A stretch of 8,214 nucleotides of DNA from Chloroflexi bacterium RIFCSPLOWO2_02_FULL_71_16 (GCA_001795345.1 MGON01000008.1:2071-10284), one strand, 5' to 3'; positions 1-6,011 are shown, counted from the stretch's first letter. Notes: a model not told the origin generated them from the letters alone. Numbers and translations are program-made.

Positions 1-175
1 GCTCGCCGAGCGCTGTGCCGATCCACAGCGCGAGCACGATCGTCGCGGCGACGCCGGCCGCCATGGCCGCGAGCGACAGCGGGCCGCGAGGCGAGCGGCG
101 GACGCCGGAGACACGGCGGCTCCTGGCATCCGCGGAGAACAGCTCCTTGAGACGTCGTTCCAGATCGTTGCTCAT
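1..175 (-). CDS. Partial single-pass membrane protein, probable regulator of the adjacent ECF sigma factor
   Basis: Only the first 58 residues are in the window; the rest runs off the left edge. The start ATG (175-173) overlaps the sigma-factor stop as ATGA, so the two genes are almost certainly translationally coupled. The visible part has a charged, basic N-terminus (MSNDLERRLKELFSADARSR, residues 1-20) with several more arginines up to about residue 31. A hydrophobic stretch at about 34-56 (LSLAAMAAGVAATIVLALWI...) is a probable transmembrane helix. A short cytoplasmic N-terminus plus one helix, directly downstream of an ECF sigma gene, is the usual arrangement of a membrane anti-sigma factor. 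No HxxxCxxC zinc motif is visible here, so this would be a non-zinc type or another membrane protein. The role is inferred from position, not from a recognised domain. Confidence 0.6.
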   Translation of the reverse strand, partial: MSNDLERRLKELFSADARSRRVSGVRRSPRGPLSLAAMAAGVAATIVLALWIGTALGE

Positions 176-717
176 CGATCGGCCTCCCCCAGCCGCCGGC
201 GCAAACGCTCGAGCGCCTTCGCGAGACGCGACTTGGCGGTCCCGTCAGGGACACCGAGCTCGCGCGCGCATTCCGCGATCGATAGACCCTGCCAGTAGTG
301 CAGGACGAGGAGCGCGCGATCCTCGCGGCGCAGGTCGCGCACGGCGTCCCGGAGGTCGATGAGCTCGGGTCGCGTCCCGAGCTCTGCGGCGACGGTGACG
401 GCGTCGAGCCGGTACGTCGGCCGGCGGAGCGACCAGCGGCGTCCGTCGATGAACCTGCGGACGAGGACGCGCCGTGCCCAGCCCGACGCCGCGCCAGGCT
501 CGCGGAGGTCGGTGAGGCGCTCGTACACGCGACTGAGCGTGTCGCCGACCAACACGTCGGCATCCGCGCTCGCGCCGGCGAGCGCGCTCGCGAGCGGCAG
601 GAGCTCGTCGGCGAGCGCGCGCAGGAGTGCGTCGAGCGCGTGCTCGTCACCGGCCTGCGCGGCGCGGACGAGATCCCGGTCGGTCAGCCGATATGCCTCC
701 CTGACATACGCGGACAT
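172..717 (-). CDS. ECF-type RNA polymerase sigma factor (sigma-70 family)
   Basis: A 181-residue protein, the normal size for an extracytoplasmic-function sigma factor, which directs RNA polymerase to a small regulon after an envelope or stress signal. Sigma region 2 spans about residues 14-95 (VLVGDTLSRVYERL as region 2.2, then GWARRVLVRRFIDGRRW as 2.3/2.4). Region 4 spans about 122-178, with the promoter-binding helix-turn-helix in LSIAECARELGVPDGTAKSR. The linker is short, as in ECF proteins without region 3. The ATG at 717 is the only sensible start; AGG lies a few bases upstream as a weak ribosome site. Region 2 departs more from the consensus than that of the second sigma gene in this window, so I assign no subgroup. 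It overlaps the downstream membrane-protein gene by ATGA. Confidence 0.88.
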   Translation of the reverse strand: MSAYVREAYRLTDRDLVRAAQAGDEHALDALLRALADELLPLASALAGASADADVLVGDTLSRVYERLTDLREPGAASGWARRVLVRRFIDGRRWSLRRPTYRLDAVTVAAELGTRPELIDLRDAVRDLRREDRALLVLHYWQGLSIAECARELGVPDGTAKSRLAKALERLRRRLGEADR

Positions 718-738
718 TCGCCTGAGAAGACGCTCGGC

Positions 739-875
739 GTAAGGTGCCTGTTCGCAGGCAGGCAGGCGGTAGAAGCCGAGGTTGTTGCGTTCCGATCATC
801 CCGTGGCTGCTTCCCGAAGGCCGAAAGGAGATCGAGCTGGCGAGGAAGCGTCTTGCGGAGTTCCGCAGCCGGTGA
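739..875 (+). pseudogene. C-terminal remnant of a HigB/RelE-like (Gp49-type) toxin, frameshifted
   Basis: No intact gene lies here, but two overlapping frames carry pieces that look like the C-terminus of a phage-derived Gp49/HigB toxin. The first frame reads VRCLFAGRQAVEAEVVAFRS then SRGCFPKAE (739 to about 822). This resembles the family pattern of a hydrophobic strand, 'HAFrKKs', a 'rG' and 'tPkaE'. The second frame (about 822-875, TGA at 873-875) reads RKEIELARKRLAEFRSR, the typical toxin C-terminal helix. Joining them needs a frameshift near 822-830. The N-terminal half is absent: the divergent sigma gene begins at 717. The remnant stops 44 bases before an XRE antitoxin-like gene, the usual toxin-then-antitoxin order. 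Family resemblance is from memory, not a search. A GCAG microrepeat (about 754-766) lies inside. Confidence 0.5.
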
Positions 876-884
876 GGGCTGACG

Positions 885-911
885 TTGACTATATGTGGGA
901 TAACACATAGT
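885..911 (+). promoter_or_regulatory. Candidate sigma-70-like promoter for the XRE regulator, likely leaderless
   Basis: TTGACT (885-890) is a good -35 box. CATAGT (906-911), 15 bases on, matches four of six positions of a -10 box. Transcription would then begin around 918-920, on or next to the ATG at 920. No Shine-Dalgarno sequence precedes that ATG (GTCCGGTCCA), which fits a leaderless message. The spacer is shorter than the usual 17 bases, so the exact -10 is uncertain. Confidence 0.4.
892..909. promoter_or_regulatory. Palindromic operator overlapping the XRE-gene promoter
   Basis: TATGTG-GGATAA-CACATA is a perfect inverted repeat with 6-bp arms and a 6-bp centre. It lies between the candidate -35 and -10 boxes, just upstream of a helix-turn-helix gene. 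HigA-type antitoxins bind such short palindromes in their own promoters, so autorepression by the 920-1231 product is the simplest reading. This is inference from position and symmetry. Confidence 0.55.
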
Positions 912-919
912 CCGGTCCA

Positions 920-1231
920 ATGAAGAAGCCGACCTTCGCCGACCTGATGCAGCAGATCGAGGCCGAAGCACAAGAGGAGGGCCCCGAGGCGGTCGCCCAG
1001 CTCGAGCGGATGCGTCACCGCTACTACCTCGGTGGCCAACTCGCGGTGTTGCGCAAGCGTCGCGGGATCACCCAAGTCGAGCTCGCCGCCCAGTCCGGCG
1101 TCGAACAAGCCGACATCAGCAAGATCGAGCGCGGCGTCAGCAACCCGACCGAAGACACCCTTGCTCGTCTCGGGAAGGTGCTCGGCGCCCGCCTGGCGTT
1201 CATCGATGACCGGGAGCGCGTCGCGATCTAG
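920..1231 (+). CDS. XRE-family helix-turn-helix regulator, orphan HigA-like antitoxin
   Basis: 103 residues. The N-terminal part (about 1-38, acidic MKKPTFADLMQQIEAEAQEE) resembles the toxin-wrapping arm of HigA-like antitoxins. Residues about 40-93 form a Cro/C1-type HTH: LAVLRKRRGITQVELAAQSG, then the recognition helix VEQADISKIERG, then NPTEDTLARLGKVLG. In intact systems this protein neutralises a HigB/RelE ribonuclease and represses the operon. Here only a broken toxin remnant lies upstream (739-875), so it is probably an orphan antitoxin retained as a DNA-binding regulator. A palindrome at 892-909 is its likely binding site. The ATG at 920 is the only start in reach and has no ribosome site. 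It could also be an ordinary XRE regulator that never had a toxin. Confidence 0.85.
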   Translation: MKKPTFADLMQQIEAEAQEEGPEAVAQLERMRHRYYLGGQLAVLRKRRGITQVELAAQSGVEQADISKIERGVSNPTEDTLARLGKVLGARLAFIDDRERVAI

Positions 1232-1241
1232 GCGGGCTCCT

Positions 1242-1302
1242 GCGACGCGAGAGGCGGCCGTCGCGTGACCAGCCTGTAGCGCGGATCCGGCAGCGCGACG
1301 GC
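1242..1302. other. Competing GC-rich inverted repeats between convergent genes
   Basis: Just after the XRE stop, GCGACG (1242-1247) can pair with CGTCGC (1259-1264) across an 11-base loop. Alternatively GCCGTCGCG (1257-1265) can pair with CGCGACGGC (1294-1302) across 28 bases. Both use the same central segment, so only one can form at a time. There is no T-run on either strand, so this is not a classic intrinsic terminator, but it sits where the XRE gene and the minus-strand VOC remnant converge. The rest of 1232-1375 shows no supported gene. Confidence 0.3.
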
Positions 1303-1375
1303 GGCGGGCGAGGGGCTCGCGGCGGAGGCCGGCGATGGTGATGAGCCGGCCACGGTGCCGCGAACGCGCGCTACC

Positions 1376-1648
1376 TCAGTCGCGGCCCCCAGTCGTGGCG
1401 ACGTCGACCTCGTTACCCGCTGCGTCGGCCAGCGTCCACCATGAGGGCGCGAACTCGTCGCGTACCATCCGGCCGCCCGCGGCGAGCACCGCCGCGATGC
1501 GCACCTCGGCCTGCTCGTACGGCACCCATACGACGATGTGGATCGCGCCGCCGCCGTCCGCGCGCGGCTTCTCCATCTGCTCGAACCAGAACCCCGGCCC
1601 CCTTCCGCGCGGATCGACGAGATCCTCATCGGGGCTATCGCGACGAGG
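1376..1648 (-). pseudogene. Truncated VOC-family (glyoxalase/bleomycin-resistance-like) protein gene
   Basis: Reading from just after an in-frame TAG (1651-1649) to the TGA at 1376-1378 gives the C-terminal half of a VOC-fold protein. It contains DLVDPRGRGPGFWFEQM, then AIHIVVWVPYEQAEVRIAA, then LAAGGRMVRDEFAPSWW and LADAAGNEVDVAT. The 'DP.G.GP..wF.Q', 'iH.dvwVp' and 'l.DpeGNE' signatures mark the second half of such proteins, the last usually carrying the metal-ligand or active-site glutamate. The first half is missing, because the ABC permease gene starts 34 bases beyond. A neighbouring minus-strand frame just upstream (about 1637-1675) reads TEYADEAGSLVAIAP, which may continue the protein past a frameshift. 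The only in-frame ATG (1576) would give 66 residues, too short for the fold. Most likely a dead remnant cut by rearrangement. Confidence 0.6.
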
Positions 1649-1681
1649 CTACCTGCTTCGTCCGCGTACTCTGTCCCGCCC

Positions 1682-2488
1682 GTGCCGCTCGCTTTCCTTC
1701 GCCTTGACCTGGAATACGCGAAGCGCGGCTACGCCCGCTACGCGGCGTATCCGGCCGCGACCCTCGCAGGCCTGTTCACGAACACGGTGTTCGGCTTCAT
1801 GCGCGCCTTCATCCTGCTTGCGCTGTTCGAGGGCGGCGGTGAGATCGGTGGCTACGACCGCGCCGCGACCGTGACGTACGCGTGGCTCACGCAGGGGCTC
1901 GCCGCGACCATCTTCATCTGGGGCTGGCAGGACCTCGGCCTAAGGATCCGGACCGGCGACATCGCCACGGACCTGATCCGACCCGTCCATCCGCTGCGGG
2001 CTGGCCTCGCGTTCGACGTCGGCCGCTCGCTTTGCCACGCCATTTTCCGGGGAGTCCCACCGGTGGTGATCGGATCGCTCGTCTTCGGGATCACGACACC
2101 CTCCGGACCAGCGGTCTGGCTCGCCTTCGGGCTGAGCTGCGGGCTCGCGATAGTCGTGAGCTATGCCTTTCGAGCGATCTACAACGTCGCCTCGTTCTGG
2201 CTGCTCGACTGGCGCGGCACGACCATCCTCGCGATCACGGCCGCGAACTTCTTCTCCGGGTTCGTGATCCCCGTCGCCTTCTTCCCCTTGCCGCTCGAGG
2301 CCATTGCACGCGCGACACCGTTCCCCGCGATGCTCCAGGTGCCGGTCGACATCTTCGTCGGCCGCGTGGCCGGCGCAGAGGTCGTGGCGGCGCTGGCGTC
2401 ACAGCTCGCGTGGGCGATCCTCCTTCTTCTCGCGGCTACTTGGCTCTTCGACCGCGGCGTCCGTCGCCTGGTGGTACAGGGTGGGTGA
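1682..2488 (+). CDS. ABC-2 type exporter permease, DUF990-like, first subunit
   Basis: 268 residues from GTG at 1682. This start gives the normal N-terminus of the family (PLAFLRLDLEYAKRGYARYA), whereas the ATG at 1538 would add residues that overlap the VOC remnant. About six hydrophobic segments are visible (roughly 24-48, 62-82, 115-137, 143-163, 180-202, 235-255). The conserved loop RTGDIATDLIRPVHP (90-104) fits the region thought to contact the ATPase. SGFVIPVAFFPLPL near 192-205 is also typical. These permeases occur as a pair with one ATPase, and a cyanobacterial relative exports viologen-type herbicides; the substrate here is unknown. No Shine-Dalgarno site is clear, but TACTCT (1667-1672) could be a -10 box for a nearly leaderless message. 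It overlaps the next gene by 8 bases. Confidence 0.85.
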   Translation: MPLAFLRLDLEYAKRGYARYAAYPAATLAGLFTNTVFGFMRAFILLALFEGGGEIGGYDRAATVTYAWLTQGLAATIFIWGWQDLGLRIRTGDIATDLIRPVHPLRAGLAFDVGRSLCHAIFRGVPPVVIGSLVFGITTPSGPAVWLAFGLSCGLAIVVSYAFRAIYNVASFWLLDWRGTTILAITAANFFSGFVIPVAFFPLPLEAIARATPFPAMLQVPVDIFVGRVAGAEVVAALASQLAWAILLLLAATWLFDRGVRRLVVQGG

Positions 2489-3293
2489 GCCGCTCGAGAG
2501 CGCCGGACTGTTCCTGCGGCTGTCCGCTGCTCGCATCCGCGCCCAGCTGCAGTACCGAACGTCCTTCGCGCTGCAGACGGTCGGCATGTTCCTGATCTCG
2601 TTCCTGGACTTCGCCGCCATCCTGGTCATCTTCGCCAACGTGCCTCAACTCGGCGGCTGGTCGGTGTCCGAGGTCGCGCTGCTCTACGCGATCTCGAGCC
2701 TCGCGTTCAGCCTCACCGATCTGGCGATCGGCCACCTGGACTACCTTCCGCAGCTGATCCGGGACGGCTCGTTCGATCTTCTGCTCGTGCGTCCACGCGG
2801 GACGCTCTTCCAGGTCGTGACCCAAGACTTCCAGATCCGGCGTATCGGCAAGGTGGCGCAGTCGCTAATGGTCCTCGGTTACGCGCTCGCGACGCTTGAC
2901 GTCATCTGGACGCCAGACCGGGTCGCGCTGCTCATCGCGACGATCCCGGCCGGTGCGCTCATCTTCGCCTCCATCTGGGTCGCCGCGATCTGCATCGTGT
3001 TCTGGACGACCGAAGGGAATGAAGCCGCGAACGCGGTGACGTACGGCGGGACCTTCTTCGCCCAGTACCCCATCAACATCTACGACCGCTGGCTGCGGCG
3101 GTTCCTCGCCTACTTGATCCCGACCGCGTTCGTCGCCTACTTCCCGTGTCTCTACATCCTCGGCAAGGCCGATCCGCTCGGGCTTCCCGTGTGGCTCCAG
3201 GTGAGCTCGCCGCTGGTCGCACTGGCCGCTGCCCTGGCTGCGGGACTCATCTGGCGGACGGCAGTGCGCCACTACCAGAGCGCGGGGGGCTGA
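2481..3293 (+). CDS. ABC-2 type exporter permease, DUF990-like, second subunit
   Basis: 270 residues from GTG at 2481, which overlaps the first permease's stop by 8 bases in another frame, so translation is probably coupled. The frame is open back to an ATG at 2304, but that would read deep into the first permease. About six membrane segments are visible (roughly 30-52, 63-85, 125-145, 150-176, 205-227, 240-258). The loop IRDGSFDLLLVRPRGTLFQVV (93-113) corresponds to the 'GD.a.dLiRPv.p' loop of the first permease, as expected for two related halves of a heterodimer. FWTTEGNEAANAVTYGG then FAQYPINIYDRWLRRFLAYL (174-211) matches the second-subunit type of this family. The product should sit in the cytoplasmic membrane with the 1682-2488 protein and be driven by the ATPase at 3295-4278. 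Confidence 0.85.
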   Translation: MGEPLESAGLFLRLSAARIRAQLQYRTSFALQTVGMFLISFLDFAAILVIFANVPQLGGWSVSEVALLYAISSLAFSLTDLAIGHLDYLPQLIRDGSFDLLLVRPRGTLFQVVTQDFQIRRIGKVAQSLMVLGYALATLDVIWTPDRVALLIATIPAGALIFASIWVAAICIVFWTTEGNEAANAVTYGGTFFAQYPINIYDRWLRRFLAYLIPTAFVAYFPCLYILGKADPLGLPVWLQVSSPLVALAAALAAGLIWRTAVRHYQSAGG

Positions 3294-3294
3294 G

Positions 3295-4278
3295 GTGGCG
3301 CTCGTGGATGTTCAGGACCTGCGCAAGGAGTTCGTGGTCCGACGCGGATCTGGCCTGCGGCGGGAGCGCGTCGTCGTGCGCGCCGTCGATGGGATCACGT
3401 TCGCGATCGAGAGCGGCTCCATCGTCGGCTACATCGGCCCGAATGGAGCGGGGAAGTCGACGACGGTGAAGATGCTCACCGGGATCCTCGTGCCATCAGG
3501 CGGCCGTGTATCGGTGGCAGGCTTTGTCCCATCGAAGCAGCGCACGAAGCTGGCGGCACGGATCGGTGTGATGTTCGGCCAGCGGGTGCAGCTGTGGTGG
3601 GACCTCCCGCTCATCGAGTCGTTCGAGCTGCTGCGGCACATCTACCGCGTGCCCGCCGAGCGCTTTCGACAGAACTTGGACATGCTCGGTGCGGCCCTCG
3701 AGCTGGGTCCGTTCCTGCGCACGCCCGTCCGGCAGCTCTCCCTCGGTCAGCGCATCCGGGGGGAGCTGACCGCCGCGATGCTGCACGAACCGGACATCCT
3801 CTTCCTCGACGAGCCGACCATCGGCCTTGACGTCGTCGCGAGGCAGCGTGTCCGCGAGCTCCTGCTGCGGGCGAACCGCGAGCGTGGGCTCACGGTGCTG
3901 CTCACGAGCCATGACCTCGTCGACATCGAGCGCCTCTGCTCGCGGATCCTGGTCATCGACCACGGCCATCTCGTCTACGACGGCGGCCTCGAGACGCTGA
4001 AGGAGCGGTACGGCACCGAGCGGGTCCTCGTCGTCGACCTCGAGGAGCCGCGGCCGCCGCTGGACGTAGAGGGCGCCCGCGTGATCAAGGTCGACGGCCC
4101 TCGGCAGTGGATCGCCTTCGAGCGTGAGCGCACCAATGCCGCCAGGCTGACGGCCCAGGTCGCTGCGCTCGCGCCGCTCCGCGACCTGACGCTTCAGGAG
4201 CCCGATATCGAGGACGTGGTGCGCCGTATCTACGCGGAGGGCGCTACCGGCTCGGCGGGGCGATCCTCGACTGCATGA
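3295..4278 (+). CDS. ABC exporter ATP-binding protein of the two-permease system
   Basis: 327 residues from GTG at 3295, one base after the second permease's TGA; GGGGGG at about 3284-3289 may serve as ribosome site. All ABC ATPase motifs are present: Walker A GPNGAGKST (48-56), Q-loop glutamine 96 in FGQRVQLWWDLP, signature LSLGQ (148-152), Walker B ILFLDEP (168-174) with catalytic E173, D-loop GLD (177-179) and switch histidine H206. The signature has leucine where LSGGQ has its first glycine; I recall such forms in this ATPase subfamily. Residues about 235-312 form the C-terminal extension usual for ABC-2 exporters of the DrrA/NatA kind. The protein should hydrolyse ATP on the inner face of the membrane to drive the paired permeases. 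Its last codons overlap the anti-sigma gene on the other strand by 35 bp. Confidence 0.93.
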   Translation: MALVDVQDLRKEFVVRRGSGLRRERVVVRAVDGITFAIESGSIVGYIGPNGAGKSTTVKMLTGILVPSGGRVSVAGFVPSKQRTKLAARIGVMFGQRVQLWWDLPLIESFELLRHIYRVPAERFRQNLDMLGAALELGPFLRTPVRQLSLGQRIRGELTAAMLHEPDILFLDEPTIGLDVVARQRVRELLLRANRERGLTVLLTSHDLVDIERLCSRILVIDHGHLVYDGGLETLKERYGTERVLVVDLEEPRPPLDVEGARVIKVDGPRQWIAFERERTNAARLTAQVAALAPLRDLTLQEPDIEDVVRRIYAEGATGSAGRSSTA

Positions 4279-4972
4279 CGATGGGTCCCTGCCGCTTGCC
4301 GGTCTCGGAGGCCTCGACCGTCACGGCGCACTGGTCGAAGCCGGCGAGCTCGCGGCCCACGTCGACCAGCTGATACTTGTTCCCGTCGGCGCGGAAGCTC
4401 GTACCGCGCGTCCAGCTGCCGTCCGGCTCGATGAGCCAGACCGCGTACATCTGCCCCTGGGGCAGCGGCCGGAGGTCGTGGAAGAGCACGAACGGGCGCC
4501 GGTCGTTGCTCTGCACCACGAGCGTCCCGCCCATGCCGGCCCACGGCTCCACTCCCTCCATGTACCAGCTGCGGTTCGCGTGGCTGATCCGCTCGAGCTG
4601 CTCTTCGTAGAGGGCGAGCTGCGCCTGGCTCTCCTGGACCCGCATCGCGGTGGTCGCGCCGAGCAGCAGGACCAGCCCGATCGCCACCGGCATCGCCACG
4701 CTGGTGAGCCGGGCGCGCAGCAGGTCCGGCAGCGAGCGGCGGGGCTCCCGGGCGAGGTCCGCCGCGGCGGCCGCCAGGATCCGCTCCCGGAGCGCGGGAG
4801 GCGGGTCGCGCAGCGGCACGACGTCGGGCAGCAGGGAGACGACCTCGGCGATCTCCGCCGCCGCGGCGCGGCACTCGGCGCAGCGCTCGAGATGAGCGGC
4901 CACCGCCGCCGAGCCTTCCGCCGGCAGCGCGCCGGTGGCGTAGAGCTCGAGGTCATCGAGGACGTGGGTCAT
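4244..4972 (-). CDS. RskA-family anti-sigma factor with zinc-finger N-terminus
   Basis: 242 residues from ATG at 4972, which overlaps the sigma-factor stop as ATGA. The N-terminal anti-sigma domain carries H27-x3-C31-x2-C34 (HLERCAEC), the HxxxCxxC zinc-binding signature. A single transmembrane helix lies at about 91-109 (SVAMPVAIGLVLLLGATTAM). A heptad-like stretch follows (RVQESQAQLALYEEQLERI, 111-129), then an extracytoplasmic RskA/anti-sigma-K C-terminal domain to about 235 (WYMEGVEPW, GQMYAVWLIEPDGSW, GFDQCAVTVEASETGKRQGP). The protein should hold the partner sigma factor at the membrane and free it on an outside signal, probably by regulated proteolysis. The frame is open far upstream, but 4972 gives the family's normal start. 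Its 3' end overlaps the ABC ATPase gene tail to tail. Confidence 0.9.
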   Translation of the reverse strand: MTHVLDDLELYATGALPAEGSAAVAAHLERCAECRAAAAEIAEVVSLLPDVVPLRDPPPALRERILAAAAADLAREPRRSLPDLLRARLTSVAMPVAIGLVLLLGATTAMRVQESQAQLALYEEQLERISHANRSWYMEGVEPWAGMGGTLVVQSNDRRPFVLFHDLRPLPQGQMYAVWLIEPDGSWTRGTSFRADGNKYQLVDVGRELAGFDQCAVTVEASETGKRQGPIVMQSRIAPPSR

Positions 4973-5517
4973 CTGAGCGCCACCAGCGCCCGCCGCATCT
5001 TCTGGAGGCCGATGCGCATGCGGCCCTTCACGGTGCCGAGCGGGACGCCCATCAGCTCGGCCAGTTCCGACTGCGTGTATCCGCCGAAGTACGCGAGCTC
5101 GATCGTGCGCCGCTGTGCCTCCGGGAGGCCCTGGAGGGCGTCCCGGACGGAGCGGTGCTCGACGTTCTTGGCCGCCTCTTCCGCGGTGTCGACGTCGGCC
5201 GGGCGGTCGCCGACCGCCTCGAGCGGCGCCGGCCGGAACGCGGTCTTCCGCCGCAGCAGGTCGACCGCGCGGTGGTGGACGATCGAGAGCAGCCAGCTGC
5301 GGGCGTTGCCGCGCTCCCGCCGGAACGTGCCGGCCCCCCGCCACGCCGCCAGGAAGGCGTCCTGGACCACGTCCTCGGCCCCCTCGGGCTCGCCCAGGAT
5401 CCGGTAAGCCAGGGAGTAGGCCACGCGGCCGTACCGGTCGTAGAGGGCGCTGAGGGCCGACAGGTCGCGGGCGGCCAGCGCCTCGACGAGGTCGGGGTCA
5501 GACCGCTCGGCTGTCAC
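4969..5517 (-). CDS. ECF RNA polymerase sigma factor, SigK-like
   Basis: 182 residues from GTG at 5517, which leaves about 20 residues before region 2, normal for the group. An ATG at 5601 would add 28 residues of low-complexity Pro/Gly/Ser sequence. Region 2 spans about 21-90 (ALYDRYGRVAYSLAYRI, AEDVVQDAFLAAWR as region 2.2, ARSWLLSIVHHRAVDLLRRK as 2.4). Region 4 spans about 124-178 (LPEAQRRTIELAYFGGYTQS, ELAELMGVPLGTVKGRMRIG, LQKMRRAL). The GYTQSELAELMGVPLGTVKGR helix-turn-helix and the coupled RskA-type anti-sigma downstream point to the SigK/ECF19 type. No clear ribosome site precedes the GTG; TGGAAGG lies too far upstream (about 20 bases). I could not identify a convincing autoregulatory promoter. 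Confidence 0.9.
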   Translation of the reverse strand: MTAERSDPDLVEALAARDLSALSALYDRYGRVAYSLAYRILGEPEGAEDVVQDAFLAAWRGAGTFRRERGNARSWLLSIVHHRAVDLLRRKTAFRPAPLEAVGDRPADVDTAEEAAKNVEHRSVRDALQGLPEAQRRTIELAYFGGYTQSELAELMGVPLGTVKGRMRIGLQKMRRALVALR

Positions 5518-5687
5518 TACTGGAGCGTACGGGTGGGGCCTTCCACTGGATGAGAAGCGGCCACAGGGAGGTCCCCGGGGAAGGTATGGGGAAAAGGACA
5601 AGAAGCGTCCCGAGCGACCTACTTCCGTTCCCGACCGTCAGTCCAGACCGAACGATCGGGTCGTGGAGCCGGTCCTCGATACCCTCT

Positions 5688-5727
5688 CGGACCGCCTTTG
5701 ATGCTATCTCCGGTTGCGCTCCCGGGG
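5688..5727 (+). repeat. Diverged direct repeat, copy 1 (contains TTGATGNNATCTC)
   Basis: CGGACC, four extra bases, TTGATGC(T)ATCTC, CGGTTGCG and CTCCCGGGG line up with 6111-6146 at about 32 of 36 aligned positions, allowing a 4-base gap and single-base gaps. The 13-mer TTGATGNNATCTC (5698-5710) is the most conserved part. Confidence 0.5.
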
Positions 5728-5738
5728 AACCTGGGTCA

Positions 5739-5751
5739 TTGATGGGATCTC
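5739..5751 (+). repeat. TTGATGNNATCTC motif, additional copy
   Basis: TTGATGGGATCTC lies 41 bases downstream of the first copy (5698-5710) and forms the loop of the GGGTCA/TGACCC stem. The flanks are not conserved with copies 1 and 2, so this is only the core motif. Confidence 0.4.
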
Positions 5752-5825
5752 TGACCCTATTCCCTTTAGCAGACCCCTCGGGACGCGGTGAAACATACCG
5801 CCGGGTGTGGGGGCCAACAAGGGCG

Positions 5826-5887
5826 TTTTCCACGATCTCGATCATGGCGGAGGCGATCCTGTCCACGGATCCATCCACTTATCCACG
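5826..5887 (+). promoter_or_regulatory. DnaA-box-like cluster A
   Basis: Three TNNTCCACG-like 9-mers point the same way: TTTTCCACG (5826-5834), CTGTCCACG (5859-5867) and TTATCCACG (5879-5887). The last matches the TTATCCACA DnaA box at eight of nine positions. The second and third start exactly 20 bp apart. A weaker inverted match, TGTGGAGAC (5903-5911), lies just beyond. DnaA binding is inferred from the match. Confidence 0.45.
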
Positions 5888-6011
5888 TGGTCTCAACAGT
5901 CATGTGGAGACGGGCCGCACGAGGCGATAGAGCAAGCACGCCGGATGGGTCGGATAGCTGGACCGAGGAGAAGGCTCTAAGTGACAGGAGCCCATGACGA
6001 GGGCCTCGAGA

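Noticed and set aside
765..793. GGAAC (793-789, minus strand) upstream of the first sigma gene as an ECF -35 box
   Set aside because: No convincing -10 element at the right spacing, and it falls inside the toxin remnant, so coincidence is likely.
298..882. A 194-codon plus-strand frame
   Set aside because: Its first two thirds are antisense to the first sigma factor and resemble nothing. Only its last part overlaps the toxin remnant, which is reported on its own.
4478..5407. A 309-codon plus-strand frame across the second sigma/anti-sigma pair
   Set aside because: It is antisense to two well-recognised genes, with a composition typical of a shadow frame.
5602..5631. Possible ECF autoregulatory promoter for the SigK-like gene (GGAAC at 5631-5627 on the minus strand)
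   Set aside because: The nearest CG-type -10 match is 19 bases away, longer than the usual 16-17, and GGAAC is common in such DNA.
5883..5890. CCACGTGG palindrome as a separate operator
   Set aside because: It is short and arises from the end of the TTATCCACG box plus three bases; no second copy was seen.
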